Assembly (NCBI GenBank): GCA_036660495.1
Contig: JAVXAN010000005.1
Coordinates: forward strand, 1-33,087
From: JAVXAN01 sp036660495
GTDB lineage: Bacteria; Bacillota_I; Bacilli_A; RF39; UBA660
Reading direction: 5' to 3'
Length of the DNA stretch: 33,087 nt
Position 1 is the first letter of the stretch. Each line of letters starts with the position of its first letter. The position numbers were made by a program, and so were the translations under genes. The notes under the pieces were generated by a model. It worked only from the letters and a program-made list of their open reading frames with translations. It was not told where the DNA came from and did no database searches. Of this stretch, positions 1-7,128 are shown piece by piece.

Positions 1-28
1 CTCTAATAATATGTTGGTAAGTAACCAT
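1..28 (-). CDS. 5' end of an unidentified CDS downstream of era (partial)
   Basis: Reading left from an ATG at 28, the frame stays open to the window edge and begins MVTYQHIIR. A GGTGA ribosome-binding site sits about 10 nt upstream, and the start is 28 nt past the era stop. In Bacillus, yqzL and recO follow era, so recO is a candidate. Nine residues are too few to identify it. Confidence 0.3.
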
Positions 29-56
29 GTTTTTTATTCACCGATTAAAACTTATC

Positions 57-944
57 TTAAGCATCAATATCATAAAAGCCTAATTCCCTTAGATACTTTT
101 CCTTATCACGCCATTTATTAATGGTTTTAACAAATAGTTCTAAGTATACTTTTTTACCAGTCATTTGCTCAACATCTTTTCTTGCTAGAGTTCCAATTTC
201 TTTTAGCATCTTTCCTTGCTTTCCAATAATAATGCTTTTTAAAGAATCTCTTTCTACAATTATTGAAGCATTAACAATTACTTTATCTTCTTTTTCAAGA
301 TAATCCTCTACCACACACGTTACCGCATGGGGTACTTCCTCGTTTGTTAACCTTAAAACCTTTTCTCTTATTACCTCAGCAATTCTAAATTCTAAAGTAG
401 TATTTGTTAAATCTTCATCTGGAAAGTATTTAATATTATCTGGTAAATAAAGCTTTATCGTTTTAATTAATTCATTAATGTTATCATTTCTAAGCGCTGA
501 AACGGGAATTATTTCCGTAAAGTCATATAACTTATTATATTCAATAATTATTTCAAAAAGTTTTTCCTTAACAATCTTATCAACTTTATTAAGAATTAAA
601 AACACGGGTTTCTTGATCTCTTTTAATTTTTCAATTACAAACTTATCTCCAGTACCAAGTTTTTCAGTAACATCTACTAGAAATAAAATTATATCAACAT
701 CATCTATTGAAAAATAAGCTTGATCATTTAAACGTTCTCCTAATTTATGCTTGGGCTTATGAATTCCTGGAGTATCTACAAAAACAATTTGGCAGTCTTC
801 TTCATTATATATTCCTTGAATTATATTTCTAGTTGTTTGAGCTTTATCGGAAGTTATAGCAACTTTATAGCCAACTAAACAGTTGATTAAAGTAGACTTA
901 CCAACGTTTGGTCTTCCTACTAAACTTACAAAACCACTTTTCAT
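57..944 (-). CDS. era: GTPase Era
   Basis: Ras-like GTPase that binds the 3' end of 16S rRNA and assists 30S subunit maturation at the membrane. The 295 aa match the usual family length. G1 is GRPNVGKST (residues 10-18), G3 is DTPG (57-60) and G4 is NKVD near residue 120. A C-terminal KH RNA-binding domain carries the GKQGKMLKEIG loop. The ATG at 944 has a strong AAGGAGG site. It lies last in the yqf/ybeY/dgkA cluster, as in Bacillus, but a terminator separates it from dgkA and it has a possible promoter of its own. Identification is secure. Confidence 0.97.
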   Translation of the reverse strand: MKSGFVSLVGRPNVGKSTLINCLVGYKVAITSDKAQTTRNIIQGIYNEEDCQIVFVDTPGIHKPKHKLGERLNDQAYFSIDDVDIILFLVDVTEKLGTGDKFVIEKLKEIKKPVFLILNKVDKIVKEKLFEIIIEYNKLYDFTEIIPVSALRNDNINELIKTIKLYLPDNIKYFPDEDLTNTTLEFRIAEVIREKVLRLTNEEVPHAVTCVVEDYLEKEDKVIVNASIIVERDSLKSIIIGKQGKMLKEIGTLARKDVEQMTGKKVYLELFVKTINKWRDKEKYLRELGFYDIDA

Positions 945-968
945 CTTTTACCTCCTTTTTCTTTTTTA

Positions 969-996
969 ATTATAACATTATTCTACTTAATTTAAA
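969..996 (-). promoter_or_regulatory. Possible sigma-A promoter for era
   Basis: A consensus -10 TATAAT reads on the minus strand at 969-974, about 25 nt before the era start. The -35 region is a poor match (TTTTAA about 17 nt upstream). The preceding terminator makes a promoter here plausible. Confidence 0.35.
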
Positions 997-1021
997 AGAT
1001 TATAAAAACTACTGTTAATCA

Positions 1022-1065
1022 TTAAAAAACTTCTTTCACGTTTATTATTACACGTTAAAGAAGTT
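1022..1065 (-). terminator. Rho-independent terminator after dgkA
   Basis: An inverted repeat pairs AACTTCTTTcACGT (from 1028) with ACGTtAAAGAAGTT (to 1065) around a short AT loop. On the minus strand it is followed by TTTTT. It lies just past the downstream dgkA stop. Confidence 0.8.
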
Positions 1066-1076
1066 AATACTACTTT

Positions 1077-1391
1077 TTACTTTAAAATTTCTGGAATAAA
1101 GATGTACATTCCAACAATTATCGATGTTATTGCTGAAATCAACACAGCCGAAGCTGCTACATCCTTTGCTACCTTAGCTTTTTTACTTTTTTTCAAACTA
1201 TATAAATCAACAACAAGTTCAATTGATGAATTTATAAGTTCTGATGATATAACAAACGTAAATAGTAATAAAACAATAAGCCATTTAGTTAAACTGATTT
1301 TCAATATTAATCCCGTAATTGAAACAATGATCACTGCCATAAAATGAATAAGGAGATTCTGCTCTCTATTTATAAAGTTTTTAAAATTCAT
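1077..1391 (-). CDS. dgkA: DgkA-family membrane lipid kinase (undecaprenol kinase type), second copy
   Basis: Small integral-membrane kinase. Gram-positive members phosphorylate undecaprenol to recycle the lipid carrier for wall synthesis. The 104 aa contain the family signature ELINSSIELVVDL followed by KVAKDVAASAVL, with the expected Glu, Asn, Lys and Asp, plus NREQNLLIHF near the N-terminus. Three hydrophobic segments are visible. It starts 3 nt after the neighbouring dgkA paralog ends. It lacks that copy's N-terminal amphipathic stretch, so substrate preference may differ. Family assignment is secure; division of labour between the copies is unknown. Confidence 0.85.
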   Translation of the reverse strand: MNFKNFINREQNLLIHFMAVIIVSITGLILKISLTKWLIVLLLFTFVISSELINSSIELVVDLYSLKKSKKAKVAKDVAASAVLISAITSIIVGMYIFIPEILK

Positions 1392-1394
1392 AAA

Positions 1395-1832
1395 CTACCT
1401 AAATAACGCGATTATCTTTGGTAAGAAAACAGCTAACCACATTCCCATTGCCATCAAACTTGCAACAAAAACTGCTGCTGATGCAGTGTCCTTAGCTATT
1501 TTTGCTAAAGGATTAAACTCCTCAGTTACCATGTCAACAACAGCCTCAATTGCCGTATTAAATAGTTCTGCTACCAAAATAAGTGCCATCATTACTAAGA
1601 TAATAACCCATTGGATTGGGGCAATTTTAAAACCAAAACCACAAACTATTACAACCGCTGTACAAGCCAAGTGTAGCGATAAGCTTTGTTCATTTAAATA
1701 TGCGTATTTTAATCCTTCCCATGAGAACTTAACACTCATTCCAATTCTTTTAAGACTTAAATGCTTATAGTTATGTTCATCAACAAACTTTCCTCTTGAT
1801 AATGTTTCTTTTTTATTTTTTTTTGATTCCAT
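1395..1832 (-). CDS. dgkA: DgkA-family membrane lipid kinase (undecaprenol kinase type), first copy
   Basis: Membrane kinase with the complete family pattern: an amphipathic FSWEGLKYAYLNEQSLSLHL segment, then ELFNTAIEAVVDM and KIAKDTASAAVF carrying the active-site residues. The frame is open up to 1922, but the ATG at 1832 is preferred: AAGGAG lies 13 nt upstream, and this gives about 145 aa starting MESKKNKKE. A charged N-terminal extension of about 25 residues precedes the kinase domain. The start overlaps the end of ybeY by 20 nt, implying translational coupling. The ybeY-dgkA-era order matches Bacillus; the tandem duplication does not. Confidence 0.88.
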   Translation of the reverse strand: MESKKNKKETLSRGKFVDEHNYKHLSLKRIGMSVKFSWEGLKYAYLNEQSLSLHLACTAVVIVCGFGFKIAPIQWVIILVMMALILVAELFNTAIEAVVDMVTEEFNPLAKIAKDTASAAVFVASLMAMGMWLAVFLPKIIALFR

Positions 1833-2262
1833 AAGTTTCCAATAACTCCTTTTGTAATTTAAACATAATTTCTTCTTCTTGTATTGTTTGATGATCATAA
1901 CCCAACAAATGTAAAAACCCATGAGCAGCTAAAAAACATAACTCTCTTTTTTTACTATGCCCATATTCTTCCGATTGCTTTATAACCTTATCATAAGAAA
2001 TATATATATCTCCTAAAACCCTAACAGTTGGCGTTTGAATTTGCTTATTATCTTCCAAAGCAAAAGTTATAACGTCAGTAGACCTATCAACATTACGATA
2101 AAGTTTGTTTAAGCTATGAATTTGTTCATCTTTAATTATTATAACATTAAATATAATGTTTTTCAATTTTAACTTTTTAGCACAACTTTTTATAAACTTC
2201 TCCATTACCGGTAAATCTTCAATATTATAACTTGTTTCATTAAAAACCTCAATATAATTCAT
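1813..2262 (-). CDS. ybeY: Endoribonuclease YbeY
   Basis: Zinc-dependent endoribonuclease/rRNA maturation factor used in 16S 3'-end processing and ribosome quality control. The metal site HGFLHLLGYDH is intact (His114, His118 and His124 from this start). The ATG at 2262 has GGGGG about 9 nt upstream; an in-frame TTG at 2277 would add five residues but lies within that site. The 149 aa are normal. The start overlaps the VanZ-family stop by 4 nt. Its neighbourhood with dgkA and era is conserved across Firmicutes. Confidence 0.95.
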   Translation of the reverse strand: MNYIEVFNETSYNIEDLPVMEKFIKSCAKKLKLKNIIFNVIIIKDEQIHSLNKLYRNVDRSTDVITFALEDNKQIQTPTVRVLGDIYISYDKVIKQSEEYGHSKKRELCFLAAHGFLHLLGYDHQTIQEEEIMFKLQKELLETYGIKKK

Positions 2263-2876
2263 GATAACATCCCCCAAAACCTAAAATGAAAAGCAACATA
2301 AATAATCAAAAATATAATAAAAATCATAATAACATTTAAAAAATTGCTACTTTTTATAAACTCAGGCATTTTTTTTACTATCTTGCTACTACTTTTATAA
2401 AATAAGTATCCTAAAACGCCACCCAAAACGTTTAATATAATATCATCAACATCAGCAGTTCTACCAATTGATATTTGAGCAAACTCAATTGATGCAGAAG
2501 TTATAAAAGTTAATAAAAAGGTTGGGAAAAACGACTTGTTTTTAACATAGTAAGAGGAAAACATTCCAAAAGGAACAAATAAAAGAATGTTTCCAATTAC
2601 GTTTCTCACAAAAAATGGTGAAAAAATAGAATATCTAAATATTTCTTTAAATGGGACTAAATTATTAGTTCCATAATTGTTTTCTTGAAAAGTAACAATA
2701 TAATAAAGCAATAATATATATATAATAAAGGCTAACATAGAAAGTTCTTTATATAACACGATCTTTTGCTTGTTACACATTAAGTAAAAAAGTCTTAGTG
2801 AAACAATAATAATGGTAAATATAAACACCATTGGCCAAACATTATGTGCTGCTTTTAAAAATATATCTGTAAACAT
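2259..2876 (-). CDS. VanZ-family membrane protein
   Basis: This 205-aa protein has about five hydrophobic segments and both VanZ family signatures: NLVPF at residues 72-76, and a later E..Q...GRTADVDDIILNVLGG stretch. VanZ of Enterococcus gives low-level teicoplanin resistance, but most family members have no defined role and no van cluster is seen here. It sits between yqfD and ybeY, where Bacillus carries phoH and yqfF. It overlaps ybeY by 4 nt, so it is co-translated with housekeeping genes. Confidence 0.88.
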   Translation of the reverse strand: MFTDIFLKAAHNVWPMVFIFTIIIVSLRLFYLMCNKQKIVLYKELSMLAFIIYILLLYYIVTFQENNYGTNNLVPFKEIFRYSIFSPFFVRNVIGNILLFVPFGMFSSYYVKNKSFFPTFLLTFITSASIEFAQISIGRTADVDDIILNVLGGVLGYLFYKSSSKIVKKMPEFIKSSNFLNVIMIFIIFLIIYVAFHFRFWGMLS

Positions 2877-2888
2877 TTTTTACCTCTT

Positions 2889-4043
2889 TTATTCGTCTTC
2901 TATAATAATTGGTTCAACGTCTTTATAATCAGTAATGTTTTCACAAACCTTAAAAAAAACATCTATTACTATTTTACTCTCTTTCACAGAAAAACTCAAA
3001 GTTTTTTTATCTATTATAAATTCATCGTCATCTAATTTTGTTTTTATTTTTTTAGTAGCAATAACTAAAGCTTTTTTAATGGCTTTTTCTTTAGTTAAAA
3101 CTTGCTTTTTTATGATGGTTTTTCTTTGTCTTTCTTTTCTAATTGTAAATGGAATTATGTTGCTTTTTATTAAATACTTTTTTCTCTCTAAATAAGCATT
3201 TTCATAACCACTTCTTAAAGAATACTTTTTAGAAAAAAACTCAATAATAATATTACTTTTGATGTTATTAGTATAAATAATTTCTTTATAGTATAAAGGA
3301 TACTCGACTTTAACATTATACCATGTTTCAGCATATACTACTCCTTTAGAAACGACCTGCCCCTTAACTGTTTCATCTTTAATAATATCTCCAGATATTA
3401 TTATATCCCCTTTTTTAACATAATCATTTGTCTTTTTTAAAATAGTCCCTTTTTCAGCTTCAATTTTTGTTATAATACCGTCTTTAGACGCTACAATATG
3501 ACGATTATTAATAATATCTTCTTTTTTATTAATTTTTCTTTCTGTTACTTTAACAATTATTTTACTACCTATTTTTTCAATTTCAAGCCATTCTATTTTA
3601 TCTTTATTATTATTTATTATATTGTTTTTCACTAAGGATATTTTATTAAAGTTTGGTAAAAAGTAAAAAGTTCTAATGTTATTATCATAAAGTTCTTCCG
3701 CAATTAAAGTCCTAATTTTTTTATCATTATGAATTACATCTATATCAAAGGTAAGTTTACTTAAAAAAAACAGAAATATTAACCCAACTAGTGCTGAGAC
3801 TAAAAAATACGGGTTATCTTGAACATACTTTTTTATGCCAATTATTCCATAATATTTTATTACTTCTATTTTATAGCTACTTTTTGGGCTAATTAACATA
3901 AGATAAGTACTGTAGCTTGTTGTTAACGTTATTTCGTTTCTTGATATTTCTTTATACTTTTCAAAAACATTTTTATTAATAAAAGATCTTTTTATAAAAA
4001 GCCTAGGGTTCTTACCAATAACTTTTATTTTTACTTTATTCAT
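2889..4043 (-). CDS. yqfD: Sporulation protein YqfD
   Basis: YqfD belongs to the mother-cell sporulation genes paired with yqfC in endospore formers. This 384-aa product is close to the usual ~398 aa. It has a basic N-terminal region, one hydrophobic segment near residues 90-112 and a long external domain rich in K, I and V. The ATG at 4043 (GGTGAT ribosome-binding site) is preferred over a GTG at 4052. The start overlaps the end of yqfC by 8 nt. Assignment rests on size, topology and the yqfC-yqfD pair rather than a catalytic motif. Confidence 0.85.
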   Translation of the reverse strand: MNKVKIKVIGKNPRLFIKRSFINKNVFEKYKEISRNEITLTTSYSTYLMLISPKSSYKIEVIKYYGIIGIKKYVQDNPYFLVSALVGLIFLFFLSKLTFDIDVIHNDKKIRTLIAEELYDNNIRTFYFLPNFNKISLVKNNIINNNKDKIEWLEIEKIGSKIIVKVTERKINKKEDIINNRHIVASKDGIITKIEAEKGTILKKTNDYVKKGDIIISGDIIKDETVKGQVVSKGVVYAETWYNVKVEYPLYYKEIIYTNNIKSNIIIEFFSKKYSLRSGYENAYLERKKYLIKSNIIPFTIRKERQRKTIIKKQVLTKEKAIKKALVIATKKIKTKLDDDEFIIDKKTLSFSVKESKIVIDVFFKVCENITDYKDVEPIIIEDE

Positions 4044-4287
4044 TAATATCACCCAGTAAAATTTTTTCTATTTTACCACCAATAGTTAATTCTTCTTTAT
4101 ACATTTCATTTATTGATAAATGTTTTCCTTCTATCGTTACCTTTTTATCTTTACTAATAACAACAATTTTTGACTCACTAAAAACATCTACTTTATCATA
4201 AAAATATATTTTTGTTTCATTATTAATAATTTTTATTTCAAAAATATTACACTGCGCATATTCATCTAACATTCTTTTTAAATCCAT
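4036..4287 (-). CDS. yqfC: Sporulation protein YqfC
   Basis: This 83-aa protein matches the YqfC family: a beta-rich sequence with VTIEGKHLSINEMYKEELTIGGKI, the expected 'I.G..L.I......L.I.G.I' pattern. In Bacillus yqfC is in the sigma-E regulon; its biochemical role is unknown. The ATG at 4287 has GGTGA 6 nt upstream. It overlaps yqfD and follows rpsU across a terminator, as in the Bacillus order rpsU...yqfC-yqfD. Confidence 0.85.
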   Translation of the reverse strand: MDLKRMLDEYAQCNIFEIKIINNETKIYFYDKVDVFSESKIVVISKDKKVTIEGKHLSINEMYKEELTIGGKIEKILLGDINE

Positions 4288-4310
4288 AAAATCACCACTA
4301 AATTTTATGC

Positions 4311-4342
4311 AAAAAAAAGCTTACTATTCTAAGTAAGACTTT
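4311..4342 (-). terminator. Rho-independent terminator after rpsU
   Basis: On the minus strand AAAGtCTTACT pairs with AGTAAGCTTT around a six-base loop, with one bulged base, followed by a run of T. It separates rpsU from yqfC, so yqfC needs readthrough or its own sporulation promoter. Confidence 0.8.
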
Positions 4343-4363
4343 ATTTGGTTAAAGAAATGTTAA

Positions 4364-4564
4364 TTAAGCATCGTGTCTATCGTGTCTTGCTGCTTTGCGA
4401 CTATTTTTAATAGCTTCCTTCTTAGCGTTTCTTCTTTGAACTCCTGGTTTATCATATGCTGCTCTTTTTTTCACTTCTGAAGGGAGACCGCTTTTTGCTA
4501 CTCTTTGTTTGAATTTTTTCAACGCTCCATCTACGTTACCATTTTTAACTGATACAGTTATCAT
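4364..4564 (-). CDS. rpsU: 30S ribosomal protein bS21
   Basis: bS21 sits on the 30S platform near the anti-Shine-Dalgarno region. The 66-aa product is basic and has the family core ALKKFKQRVAKSG followed by KKRAAYDKPGVQRRNAKK. The open frame extends to 4648, but the ATG at 4564 has a GAGGGGGG site about 8 nt upstream and matches the family N-terminus (MITVSVKNGN). It lies downstream of a strong consensus promoter and has its own terminator. It is slightly longer than the usual 57-58 aa, through a His/Arg-rich tail. Confidence 0.96.
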   Translation of the reverse strand: MITVSVKNGNVDGALKKFKQRVAKSGLPSEVKKRAAYDKPGVQRRNAKKEAIKNSRKAARHDRHDA

Positions 4565-4598
4565 TTCTCTTTCCCCCCTCTCCTTTTTTCTATTTGTA

Positions 4599-4627
4599 AT
4601 TATAACACCCATACATATATATTTCAA
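4599..4627 (-). promoter_or_regulatory. Strong sigma-A promoter for rpsU
   Basis: Minus strand: TTGAAA (4622-4627), a 17-nt spacer, TATAAT (4599-4604). The -10 lies about 35 nt before the rpsU start codon. Confidence 0.85.
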
Positions 4628-4645
4628 GAGTTTTTGTTTACTTTG

Positions 4646-4685
4646 CAATAAAAAACGACAAAATTTAAAATAATTTTGCCGTTTT
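4646..4685 (-). terminator. Terminator of the peptide-export operon
   Basis: On the minus strand AAAACGGCAAAATT pairs with AATTTTGTCGTTTT (one G-T wobble, six-base loop), followed by TTTT. It sits a few bases beyond the second peptide gene and closes that operon before the rpsU promoter. Confidence 0.85.
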
Positions 4686-4692
4686 GTCTAAA

Positions 4693-4857
4693 TTAGATCG
4701 AACAAGATTTATTGTTTATGAACCTTCTAAGGCTACTTCCCAAAAAACGTCCTATGTCTAAAAACGAATTTAGCCCTCTAAATAAAGAGTTAATTAACGT
4801 CCCACTAATTGTTCCACATGCCTTGATTTGCTTTGACTCTGATGCTTTTAGTTTCAT
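4693..4857 (-). CDS. Small amphipathic peptide with GxxxG motif: candidate second bacteriocin precursor
   Basis: A 54-aa cationic peptide. The frame is open to 4881, but the ATG at 4857 has AAGGAGG 6 nt upstream and is clearly the start. Its N-terminus MKLKASESKQIKAC resembles a double-glycine leader; E.K.IK aligns with the leader of the neighbouring peptide. However, the usual GG is replaced by AC (then G). The remainder is an amphipathic helix with GRFLG (a GxxxG motif), five basic residues and a Cys near the C-terminus. It begins 14 nt after the first peptide gene and ends at a terminator. Alternatives are an immunity peptide or a leaderless peptide. Confidence 0.65.
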   Translation of the reverse strand: MKLKASESKQIKACGTISGTLINSLFRGLNSFLDIGRFLGSSLRRFINNKSCSI

Positions 4858-4871
4858 TTTACGCCTCCTTC

Positions 4872-5012
4872 CTAACGACATCTAAATGGTCTTGTATATC
4901 CATCAAATATACCAACTAAAAAAGTTATACCCGCAATTATCCCCGCGACTATCCAACCGCTAACTGCTCCACCTTTAATACTTTTTAATTCGCCTAAATT
5001 TAACTTTTGCAT
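4872..5012 (-). CDS. Class II bacteriocin-like precursor with double-glycine leader
   Basis: A 46-aa precursor. The leader MQKLNLGELKSIKGG (15 aa) has the classic hydrophobic spacing and ends in GG, the signal cut by C39 peptidases. The predicted 31-residue mature peptide starts AVSGWIVAGIIAG and ends YTRPFRCR: a hydrophobic membrane-spanning segment with GIIAG (GxxxG, typical of two-peptide class IIb bacteriocins), a basic tail and one Cys. The ATG at 5012 overlaps the exporter's last 13 nt and has AAAGGA about 9 nt upstream. No modification enzyme is nearby, so an unmodified peptide is expected. It was not recognised as a known bacteriocin. Confidence 0.8.
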   Translation of the reverse strand: MQKLNLGELKSIKGGAVSGWIVAGIIAGITFLVGIFDGYTRPFRCR

Positions 5013-7000
5013 TTAACTTTCCTTTCTGTTACTGTATTTTGTATGGTTATTTGCTTATTAAACATGTCTACGTTTGAATTTCTATGAGAAATTAAAATTA
5101 CCGTTTTATCTTTATAATATTTATTTATATTACTAAGAATAATTCTTTCCGTTTCTACGTCTAACTGATTTGTTGTTTCATCAAAAATAATTATGCTACC
5201 AGAGTTTAATAAAGTTTGTGCAATAACAAGTTTTTGTATTTGTCCACCTGATAAATTAGAATTAACACCATCAATTAAATAATTATAATCAACGTTGTTT
5301 TCTTTTAAGATATCTTCTACCAAAGCAGTTTTAACCGCTAAAGACACATCTTTTTTACCTAAAGCAATATTTTCCTTAATGGTAGTTAAAAAAAGTCTTG
5401 CTTTTTGATCAACGTACGTAACGTTTTTTCTTATTGTTTCATCACTATATTCATTTATACTTTTATTATTTATAAATATCTTATTTGAATAAAATTGTTT
5501 GGTTATTAATTTAAATAAAGTTGACTTACCACTTCCTGTTTTCCCTGTTACTAAAAGCCTATCTCCCTTATTAATAATAAGGTTAACTTTATTTAAAACC
5601 ATCTTTGAATTATATTTATAATTTAAATTTGCACACGAAATAGTGTTTACATCAAGTGATTGTTCCTTTTCTACTAAATTAGGTTTAAAAATAGTCTTAA
5701 CCCTTTCATAAGTACTCTTATAATTTGAATATTCTAATTGCAAACTACAAATATTAATTCCAGAATTAATAAGCATCCCTTGTAATGATAAAATAAAAAG
5801 GATTTTAGTAACGCTTAGCTTAGTAATTATACAAATTGCTATACTAATAACCGTAATAAAAGTAATAAGAACGTTACTTAATAGTGTTTTACTATTATGA
5901 ACATTAAATAAAGACCTTATAGAAGAAAGTAAAGATTCATACCTTTGACTTATTTTGTTAGTAAAATACTTCTCTTTACAAAGATTTTTAATTGTTAGTA
6001 TTCCATTAAAAGAATCAACTAGTTCTCGGCTTAAAGACTCATCTCTAATTTGTAAATCATATGTCATATTACTTAAGCTTTTATTATAAAAGAAACTAAT
6101 AAGTACTAAAACTATAATATATAATAAACTTACCAAAAACACGTGATAGTTAGTAATAAAAATAAATAGTAAAGAAAAAATTGCCAAAAATGCTTCTACC
6201 ATGAAAACTTCAATAAACTTTATTATTACTTCTTTTATATAAGATAAATCGTTTACTTTTGATATTAATTCTCCGGAAGCGTTTTTTTGATAAAAACTGT
6301 ATGGGAGGTAAAACAACCTGTTTAATGCTTGCATGGTAACTTGTTTATCAACAAGAACTTTTAATTTTAAAGATAATTTACTTTTATAATGTAAAATAAA
6401 ATCTTTAAAAAAACTTATTAAGAAAAAAATTAATAATGTTATCAACACTTTTTCTAAAGCTTTTTTTAATAATAAAAGGTTGATTATGAATGACGTTAAA
6501 TAAGAAACTAAAATACTTAAGAAAACAAAGATAAGTGATAAAAAAATAATTTTAGAAATTAAATACTTATTTTCTTTAAAAGATGTGAAAAAACTTTCTT
6601 CATTATTATTAAATACAATTGAAACCCCAGTATACACCTTATTAAAATCACTTATTTTACTGTTATATATTCCTTTAGCAGGATCATATATAACCAAATT
6701 ATCATTCTTTTTACTTTTAACAACAACAAAATGTTGTAAGTTATTTTCCGTTAAAACATGGGCAATAATAGGAAAGTTTGCTTTTGAAATATCATATTTT
6801 TTATATCCGCTAGCACAAATATCTTTTTTCTTAAAATATTTTATTATGTCATAAGCACTCATTCCATCTTTTTGAACATCAAATTTATCTTTTAAATCTT
6901 CATAATTTATTTTTACACCCTTTAATTTTAATATCATCGTTAAACAAGCAACCCCACAATCATTAATTGACGTTTGTCTAACAAAACAGTTTTGTTTCAT
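5000..7000 (-). CDS. Peptidase-containing ABC exporter (C39 peptidase, TM domain, NBD)
   Basis: Bacteriocin exporter of the ComA/LagD type, which cleaves double-glycine leaders while exporting the peptide. Residues 1-130 are the C39 peptidase, with Gln9, Cys15 (NDCGVACL), His90 and Asp106 all present. About residues 145-420 hold the membrane segments. The ATPase has Walker A GKTGSGKST (486-494), signature LSGGQ (583-587), Walker B IIIFDE (603-608) and switch His639. At 666 aa it is somewhat shorter than the usual ~720. The ATG at 7000 has GGGAGG. The two peptide genes follow directly, the first overlapping its stop. No accessory protein, regulator or immunity gene is recognisable beside it. 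Confidence 0.95.
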   Translation of the reverse strand: MKQNCFVRQTSINDCGVACLTMILKLKGVKINYEDLKDKFDVQKDGMSAYDIIKYFKKKDICASGYKKYDISKANFPIIAHVLTENNLQHFVVVKSKKNDNLVIYDPAKGIYNSKISDFNKVYTGVSIVFNNNEESFFTSFKENKYLISKIIFLSLIFVFLSILVSYLTSFIINLLLLKKALEKVLITLLIFFLISFFKDFILHYKSKLSLKLKVLVDKQVTMQALNRLFYLPYSFYQKNASGELISKVNDLSYIKEVIIKFIEVFMVEAFLAIFSLLFIFITNYHVFLVSLLYIIVLVLISFFYNKSLSNMTYDLQIRDESLSRELVDSFNGILTIKNLCKEKYFTNKISQRYESLLSSIRSLFNVHNSKTLLSNVLITFITVISIAICIITKLSVTKILFILSLQGMLINSGINICSLQLEYSNYKSTYERVKTIFKPNLVEKEQSLDVNTISCANLNYKYNSKMVLNKVNLIINKGDRLLVTGKTGSGKSTLFKLITKQFYSNKIFINNKSINEYSDETIRKNVTYVDQKARLFLTTIKENIALGKKDVSLAVKTALVEDILKENNVDYNYLIDGVNSNLSGGQIQKLVIAQTLLNSGSIIIFDETTNQLDVETERIILSNINKYYKDKTVILISHRNSNVDMFNKQITIQNTVTERKVKCKS

Positions 7001-7048
7001 TATTTACCTCCCATGTATATTTTTTGCTATAAAAGTAATTAACCCGCT

Positions 7049-7067
7049 AAAAATAGTTACTATTTTT
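7049..7067. promoter_or_regulatory. 19-bp perfect palindrome between divergent genes: possible operator
   Basis: AAAAATAGT-T-ACTATTTTT is a perfect inverted repeat with 9-bp arms. It lies between the divergent exporter and lipid kinase genes, just upstream of the kinase -35. The position suits an operator, but AT-rich palindromes arise easily by chance in this base composition. Confidence 0.35.
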
Positions 7068-7073
7068 AAATCA

Positions 7074-7102
7074 TTGTATTTTTAAGAATTTAATGATAAT
7101 AT
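7074..7102 (+). promoter_or_regulatory. Sigma-A promoter for the lipid kinase gene
   Basis: Plus strand: TTGTAT (7074-7079), a 17-nt spacer, TAATAT (7097-7102). It ends about 26 nt before the kinase ATG. Confidence 0.6.
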
Positions 7103-7128
7103 AAATAAATATTAATAAAGAGGTAAGT

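Noticed and set aside
2259..2876. VanZ-family gene as evidence of glycopeptide resistance
   Set aside because: No vanA/H/X/R/S genes are present. VanZ-like proteins are widespread in Firmicutes, and this one is embedded in a housekeeping operon.
4693..7000. Lanthipeptide or other modified-peptide cluster
   Set aside because: There is no LanM/LanB, radical SAM or cyclase gene, and the peptides lack the Ser/Thr-Cys patterns of lanthipeptide cores.
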